Shown one piece after another: positions 60,082 through 64,000 of a DNA stretch of 64,000 nucleotides (position 1 is the first letter of the stretch; every line of letters begins with the position of its first letter). The stretch covers positions 620,001-684,000 of the forward strand of contig NZ_JALJXJ010000002.1 in assembly GCF_024170005.1 (NCBI RefSeq). The letters run 5' to 3'. Source of the stretch: Azospirillum lipoferum. GTDB taxonomy: Bacteria > Pseudomonadota > Alphaproteobacteria > Azospirillales > Azospirillaceae. Under the pieces are notes generated by a model, which was given only the letters and a program-made list of their open reading frames with translations, did not search any database and was not told the origin of the DNA. The position numbers and the translations under genes were made by a program.

Positions 60082-61674
60082 ATGCCGGGCCCCTTGATGT
60101 CAGGCGTTGCGCACCGCCTCATCCGCCCCCTCCGCCATCTGGCCTTCCAGCTCTCCGCCGCAGCCCTTCTCGCCACCACCGCTCTCGCCGGAACGCCGCA
60201 GGCCGCGAACAGCGCGCCGCCGTCGGTGGTCGAACAGGTCTTCTCCGTCGGCTTCGCCAAGATCGCCGAGGTCTATCTGGAACCGGTGTCCTTCAACCGT
60301 CTGGGCATGGACGGGCTGAAGGGGTTGACCGCGCTCGACTCGTCGGTGACGGTTGAGCATGCTGGCAGCACCGTACGCCTGTACGTGTCGGGCGCCCTGG
60401 CGGCGGAGTACGGTGCCGCTGCCGATGGCGACGCGGCCGGTTGGGCGGTTCTGACTACCCGCATCATCGACCGCGCCCGCGCCTATTCCCCAATCCTGGC
60501 GAAAGCGACGCCGGAGCGGCTGTATCAGGTGGTGTTCGACGGCGTCACCGCCGACCTGGACGGTTATTCCCGCTACACCGGTGTCCAGCGCGCCAGCAAC
60601 GAACGCGCCCAGCGCGAAGGGTATGGCGGCGTCGGCCTGTCGCTGGACACCACATCCAACGGTCGCGTCATCGTGCATGACGTGATGCCGCACAGCCCGG
60701 CCGAGCGCGTCGGCATCGTCGACGGCGACCAGCTTCTGGCGATCGATGGCGACCTGACCACGCGGATGACCGCCGCCGATATGCGCGAGCGGCTGCGCGG
60801 CCCCACCGGCACGCTGGTCACGCTGACAGTCGCCCGCGACAATGGCGCCCCTCGCCGCCTGCCGCTGCGCCGCGAACGTGTGGTGCCGAACACCGTCACC
60901 TACTCGATGTCAGGCGATGTCGGCATCGTCAAGCTCGACCGCTTCAACGCCACGACGGCCTCCAGCCTGCGCTCCGCGGTAACCTCGATCCGGCAGGCGG
61001 CCGGTCCGACCTTGCAGGGGATGGTTCTCGATCTGCGCGGCAATCCGGGCGGGCTGCTGGACCAGGCGGTCGCGGTCGCCGATCTGTTCATCCGCCGCGG
61101 CCGGATCATCTCCACCGAAGGCCGCAACCCGGAAAGCCGCCAGCGTTTCGACGCCAATCCGGACGACCTGCTCGACGGGCTGCCGCTGGTGGTGCTGGTC
61201 GACGGCCGCTCCGCCTCGTCGGCGGAGGTGGTGGCGGCGGCTTTGCAGGACTCGGGCCGCGCGGTGGTGGTCGGCGCCTCCAGCTACGGCAAGGGCAGCG
61301 TCCAGACGGTCAACCGCCTGCCCAACGATGGCGAGCTGTTCCTGACCTGGAGCCGCATCTACACCCCGGCCGGCTACACCCTGCACCGCCAGGGCGTCCA
61401 GCCCACCGTCTGCACCAGCCGGGCGGGCCAAACCGATCCGGAGGCGCTGCTGTCCGACCTGCGTGAAGGGCGTCTGCGCCCGACGCAGGTGGCGAGCTGG
61501 CGGTCGAAGGCGGCCGACGACGAGCATGCGCTGAACGCCCTGCGTGAGGCCTGCCCGTGGAAGGAGCATGAGCCGGAACTGGACCTGAAGGTTGCCATGC
61601 GGCTGCTGGCCGAACCGGGGCTGTACCAGCGCGCGGTTGCCACCGCCGTTGTCAACACCGTGGCGGAGCGCTGA
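60082..61674 (+). CDS. S41 family (C-terminal processing) peptidase
   Basis: About 530 residues. An N-terminal export signal (LAFQLSAAALLATTALAG), a PDZ domain (about 185-265: GYGGVGLSLDTTSNG and SPAERVGIVDGDQLLAIDG) and the tail-specific protease core with catalytic serine in GRSASSAEVVAAAL and lysine in SSYGKGSVQTV. Acts on periplasmic proteins. The start is uncertain: ATGs at 59,995, 60,082 and 60,097 are all possible; I chose the one giving a plausible signal peptide. Confidence 0.88.
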   Translation: MPGPLMSGVAHRLIRPLRHLAFQLSAAALLATTALAGTPQAANSAPPSVVEQVFSVGFAKIAEVYLEPVSFNRLGMDGLKGLTALDSSVTVEHAGSTVRLYVSGALAAEYGAAADGDAAGWAVLTTRIIDRARAYSPILAKATPERLYQVVFDGVTADLDGYSRYTGVQRASNERAQREGYGGVGLSLDTTSNGRVIVHDVMPHSPAERVGIVDGDQLLAIDGDLTTRMTAADMRERLRGPTGTLVTLTVARDNGAPRRLPLRRERVVPNTVTYSMSGDVGIVKLDRFNATTASSLRSAVTSIRQAAGPTLQGMVLDLRGNPGGLLDQAVAVADLFIRRGRIISTEGRNPESRQRFDANPDDLLDGLPLVVLVDGRSASSAEVVAAALQDSGRAVVVGASSYGKGSVQTVNRLPNDGELFLTWSRIYTPAGYTLHRQGVQPTVCTSRAGQTDPEALLSDLREGRLRPTQVASWRSKAADDEHALNALREACPWKEHEPELDLKVAMRLLAEPGLYQRAVATAVVNTVAER

Positions 61675-61689
61675 ACCGTATTTAGATAA

Positions 61690-61720
61690 GGTGTCCCTGT
61701 GGCAATCGCCATTGGACACC
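61690..61720 (+). terminator. Stem-loop after the S41 protease gene
   Basis: GGTGTCC/GGACACC enclosing TGGC-AATC-GCCA, starting 15 bases after the stop. No T-tract, so a factor-independent role is uncertain. Confidence 0.45.
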
Positions 61721-61740
61721 GATTTCGCCGCCCATAGGGC

Positions 61741-61816
61741 TTGACATTGCGGCGTCAGACGGTATTTTCCGCCGCTACGACGCCGCCCCGCCGGGCCGGC
61801 GGGGCACGGATTTTTT
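61741..61816 (+). promoter_or_regulatory. rpmG promoter and terminator-like leader hairpin
   Basis: TTGACA (61,741-61,746) and TATTTT (61,763-61,768) with 16 bases between form a good sigma-70 promoter. Transcription from about 61,775 would first make a hairpin GCCCCGCC/GGCGGGGC (61,785-61,805) followed by T6 (61,811-61,816), an intrinsic-terminator-like structure ending 16 bases before the rpmG ATG. Confidence 0.55.
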
Positions 61817-61831
61817 GTCGGGATCGAGATC

Positions 61832-61999
61832 ATGGCCAAGCAGAACACCGTCCTCATCAAGCTGGTGAGCACGGCAGACACCGGTTTCTTCTACGTCAAG
61901 AAGAAGAACCCGAAGAAGACCACCGAGAAGCTGTCGTTCCGCAAGTACGACCCGGTGGCGCGCAAGCACGTCGAGTTCAAGGAAGCCAAGATCAAGTAA
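61832..61999 (+). CDS. rpmG: 50S ribosomal protein L33
   Basis: A 55-residue ribosomal protein, starting [20 protein letters not shown] and ending [10 protein letters not shown], the usual length and pattern of alphaproteobacterial L33. It lacks the four zinc-binding cysteines, so it is the zinc-independent form. Followed by its own terminator. Confidence 0.97.
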   Translation: MAKQNTVLIKLVSTADTGFFYVKKKNPKKTTEKLSFRKYDPVARKHVEFKEAKIK

Positions 62000-62034
62000 G
62001 TCTTGTCCGACACTGAGCTGTGCTTCGAATGAAC

Positions 62035-62066
62035 AAGGCCGCCTTTCTGGCGGCCTTTTCGTTTTT
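62035..62066 (+). terminator. Rho-independent terminator of rpmG
   Basis: GGCCGCC-TTTCT-GGCGGCC, a perfect 7-bp stem followed by TTTTCGTTTTT, 36 bases after the rpmG stop. Confidence 0.9.
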
Positions 62067-62216
62067 GGGTCGATGCATCAGTAGTGCCTTTGCAGATGCG
62101 GCGTCAGGTCGCAGCCGCTATTTGCGGTGACCGCTGCACCACGGATGCACGCATTCCAAAAGGGGCGCTCCGGGTGGACACTCTCCGAAGAGATCCGGAT
62201 TTCGGAGGGACCGCCC

Positions 62217-63614
62217 GTGCCCGACACACATCCCATCCCGAGCGCCGACAAGGCCGCCGAATCGGTTGCCGCCCAATCCTTTACCGAACGCCGGCAGGCC
62301 CTCGCCACCCGCTTCCAGAAGGCGCGTGCCCGCAGCGCCGAACTGGTCGCCACCCTATCGCCGGAAGACCTGATGGTGCAGACCGTTCCGGACGGGGCAC
62401 CGGCGAAATGGCACCTCGCCCATACCAGCTGGCTGTTCGAGGTGGCCGTACTGATCCCCTTCAGTCCCGGCTATCGTCCCGCCGACTCGGCCTTCCTCGA
62501 CCTGTTCGCCGCCCGCAACGACGTCCGTAGCGATGGCGGCACCCCGCCGCCCCGGATGCTGTCGCGCCCGTCGGCGGCCGAGATCATGCGTTACCGCGAC
62601 CAGATCAACGCCGCCGTGCTGCACCTGATCGATGGCGTAGAGGATGCGCTGTGGGGCTCGGTCGAAGCGGCACTGATGATGGCCGTCGCCCATGAACGGC
62701 GGCACCAGGAGCGGATGCTCCTGCACATCAAGCATGCCCTGTGGAGCAATCCGCTGCGGCCGGCCTACGAGCAGCCTCCCGACCATCCGCATCTGGGCGC
62801 CCCACCCGACGGCTGGCTGGAGCAGCCCGGCGGCCTCGTCGAGGTCGGCCGACCGACGCCGTTGCCCGGATTCGACCATGAAAGCCCACGCCACCGTGTC
62901 TGGCTGGAACCCTATCGGCTGGCAGCCCGTCCAGTGACCTGCGGCGACTATCTGACCTTCATCGAGGCCGGCGGCTACCGCGACCGCTCCCTTTGGCTGT
63001 CCGACGGCTGGGAGGTGGCGCACGCCGAAGGCTGGAGCGCCCCGCTCTATTGGGAACGCTCGGGCTCCGGATCGGACAGCCGCTGGCAGGTCTTCACCCT
63101 CTATGGCATGCAGCCCCTCGACCCAGACGAGCCGGTCTGCCATGTCAGCTGGTACGAGGCTGACGCCTATGCCCGCTGGGCCGGCAAGCGCCTGCCGCGG
63201 GAAGCGGAGTGGGAGGTGGTCGCCGCCGGCTGCGGCAGCATGGGCAACCTGTTGGGCACCGGCCACCGCCATCCCCGTGCAGGCACCTGCCACGGCACCG
63301 GCCCCTGGCAGATGTGCGGCGACGTGTGGGAATGGACCAGCGACGCCTTCACCACATATCCGGGCTACCGCCATCCTCATGGTTCCGGCGAGGCCGTACC
63401 GGACGAGGCGGTCAACGGCCGGCTTGCCAGCAACCGCATGGTGCTGCGCGGCGGCAGTTGCCTGACACCCTTCGATCATGCCGGTCCATGGACGCGGCAT
63501 TACCTGCGGCCGGAAAGCCGGTTGTCGATGAGCGGGTTCAGGTTGGCGGAGGATGCGCAAGCGACGTCTGCGCGTCGCCACCGGCGACCAACGCCCGCGC
63601 CTGTCCCTGGGTGA
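62217..63614 (+). CDS. egtB: Ergothioneine biosynthesis iron sulfoxide synthase EgtB
   Basis: A 465-residue enzyme that joins a sulfur donor to trimethylhistidine. DinB-like N-terminal domain with the iron ligands His69 (WHLAHTSWLFE), His159 and His163 (AHERRHQERM), and C-terminal FGE-sulfatase domain (VCHVSWYEADAYARWAG, LRGGSCLTPFDHAGPWTRHYL, GFRLAED). GTG start chosen because GGAGGG lies seven bases upstream. egtD is not adjacent in this window. The last 20 residues (ATSARRHRRPTPAPVPG) are atypical and overlap a convergent gene. Confidence 0.93.
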   Translation: MPDTHPIPSADKAAESVAAQSFTERRQALATRFQKARARSAELVATLSPEDLMVQTVPDGAPAKWHLAHTSWLFEVAVLIPFSPGYRPADSAFLDLFAARNDVRSDGGTPPPRMLSRPSAAEIMRYRDQINAAVLHLIDGVEDALWGSVEAALMMAVAHERRHQERMLLHIKHALWSNPLRPAYEQPPDHPHLGAPPDGWLEQPGGLVEVGRPTPLPGFDHESPRHRVWLEPYRLAARPVTCGDYLTFIEAGGYRDRSLWLSDGWEVAHAEGWSAPLYWERSGSGSDSRWQVFTLYGMQPLDPDEPVCHVSWYEADAYARWAGKRLPREAEWEVVAAGCGSMGNLLGTGHRHPRAGTCHGTGPWQMCGDVWEWTSDAFTTYPGYRHPHGSGEAVPDEAVNGRLASNRMVLRGGSCLTPFDHAGPWTRHYLRPESRLSMSGFRLAEDAQATSARRHRRPTPAPVPG

Positions 63615-64000
63615 CAATTCCGCGTTCCGTCAGCCGGGACAACAACGCCACGGCAAGCTCGGCCTGGAACAGCACTTCTCCCTGCGGACCGCTGCGCGGG
63701 TGACGGGGCAAAGCGAAGGCATCCGCCAGCCGACCGGCCGACGCGCCAGTCAAGGCCGGGTCCAGCGCTCCCGCCAGCGCGCCGAGGTCGAGCGACGGCG
63801 GCAGCCCCGGATCGGCGATGCCGGCCTGGGCTGCCGACCGCGCCAGTGCAGCAAGGGCCGAGTCGACGCCGATCCCGACGGCGATGCAGTTGTGCAGCGC
63901 GTCCTGGATCACCGGCCAGACCGCGGCGAAGGGGCGTTCGCCAGCCACCATGGCGGTGCCGATGCCGTGACGGGCCGTTGCCTCGGCCGGCACCGGGTCG
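63538..64000 (-). CDS. Unrecognised protein, C-terminal part (5' end outside window)
   Basis: The frame is open to the right edge and ends at 63,538, giving at least 153 residues. It is mostly helical and Ala-rich, with no cysteine other than one in ALHNCIAVG; the phrase GERPFAAVWPVIQDALHNC is distinctive but I do not recognise the family. The 3' end overlaps the convergent egtB 3' end by 77 bases, so either the stop of one gene or the reality of this tail may be questioned. Confidence 0.5.
   Translation of the reverse strand, partial: DPVPAEATARHGIGTAMVAGERPFAAVWPVIQDALHNCIAVGIGVDSALAALARSAAQAGIADPGLPPSLDLGALAGALDPALTGASAGRLADAFALPRHPRSGPQGEVLFQAELAVALLSRLTERGIVTQGQARALVAGGDAQTSLAHPPPT

Overview
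The window is a GC-rich chromosomal segment of an alphaproteobacterium, most likely an Azospirillum-like member of the Rhodospirillales. This is inferred from gene content, codon bias and local gene order (serB/miaA beside ilv, murA beside a DUF2948 gene, mreBCD-mrdA), not from a database search. Almost all of it is core or conserved metabolism. I see no phage, insertion sequence, integrase, CRISPR array or plasmid maintenance gene.

Layout. 1-2,479: start of a complex I operon read leftwards (nuoA-nuoB-nuoC-nuoD, the last cut by the window edge). 2,794-8,708: tRNA-Asp, several small conserved or hypothetical proteins, a DsbA-type oxidoreductase and propionyl-CoA synthetase (prpE). 8,719-11,912: two divergent regulator/target modules (Rrf2 regulator with a thioredoxin-reductase-like flavoprotein; ArgP-type LysR with a LysE/ArgO exporter). 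11,973-18,294: oligoendopeptidase F, a hemerythrin behind an FNR-type box, twin tRNA-Lys genes, a methyltransferase, hisE, phoU and a YqhA-type membrane protein. 18,659-23,117: cell-shape operon mreB-mreC-mreD-mrdA. 23,131-33,490: EamA exporter with ArsR-type regulator, branched-chain amino acid genes ilvI-ilvN-ilvC, an aminotransferase with miaA, serB, a second hemerythrin and fabI.

33,812-41,462: two envelope proteins, then a complete urease locus read leftwards (ureD-ureA-ureB-ureC-murI-ureE-ureF-ureG). The glutamate racemase gene murI is embedded in it and overlaps ureE by the ATGA arrangement; a palindromic repeat element separates ureC from murI. 41,550-43,324: two divergent NarL/LuxR-type response regulators, one without the usual phospho-acceptor aspartate. 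43,439-48,169: DJ-1/PfpI protein, murA, dcd and small conserved genes. 48,337-55,319: surface polysaccharide cluster (UDP-sugar epimerase, WecA/WbpL-like initiating transferase, two family-2 glycosyltransferases, WbpV-like reductase, WbpM-like dehydratase), consistent with an O-antigen started with an N-acetylated 6-deoxyhexosamine. 55,492-64,000: twin tRNA-Thr genes, aroC, rnr, a S41 protease, rpmG, egtB and a partial unrecognised gene.

I did not find a convincing wholly new system. The most useful leads are regulatory architectures: nested inverted repeats over a promoter next to the Rrf2 gene, a terminator that overlaps a predicted FNR-class promoter before a hemerythrin gene, an intrinsic-terminator-like hairpin in the rpmG leader, paired palindromes before aroC, and murI inside the urease operon.
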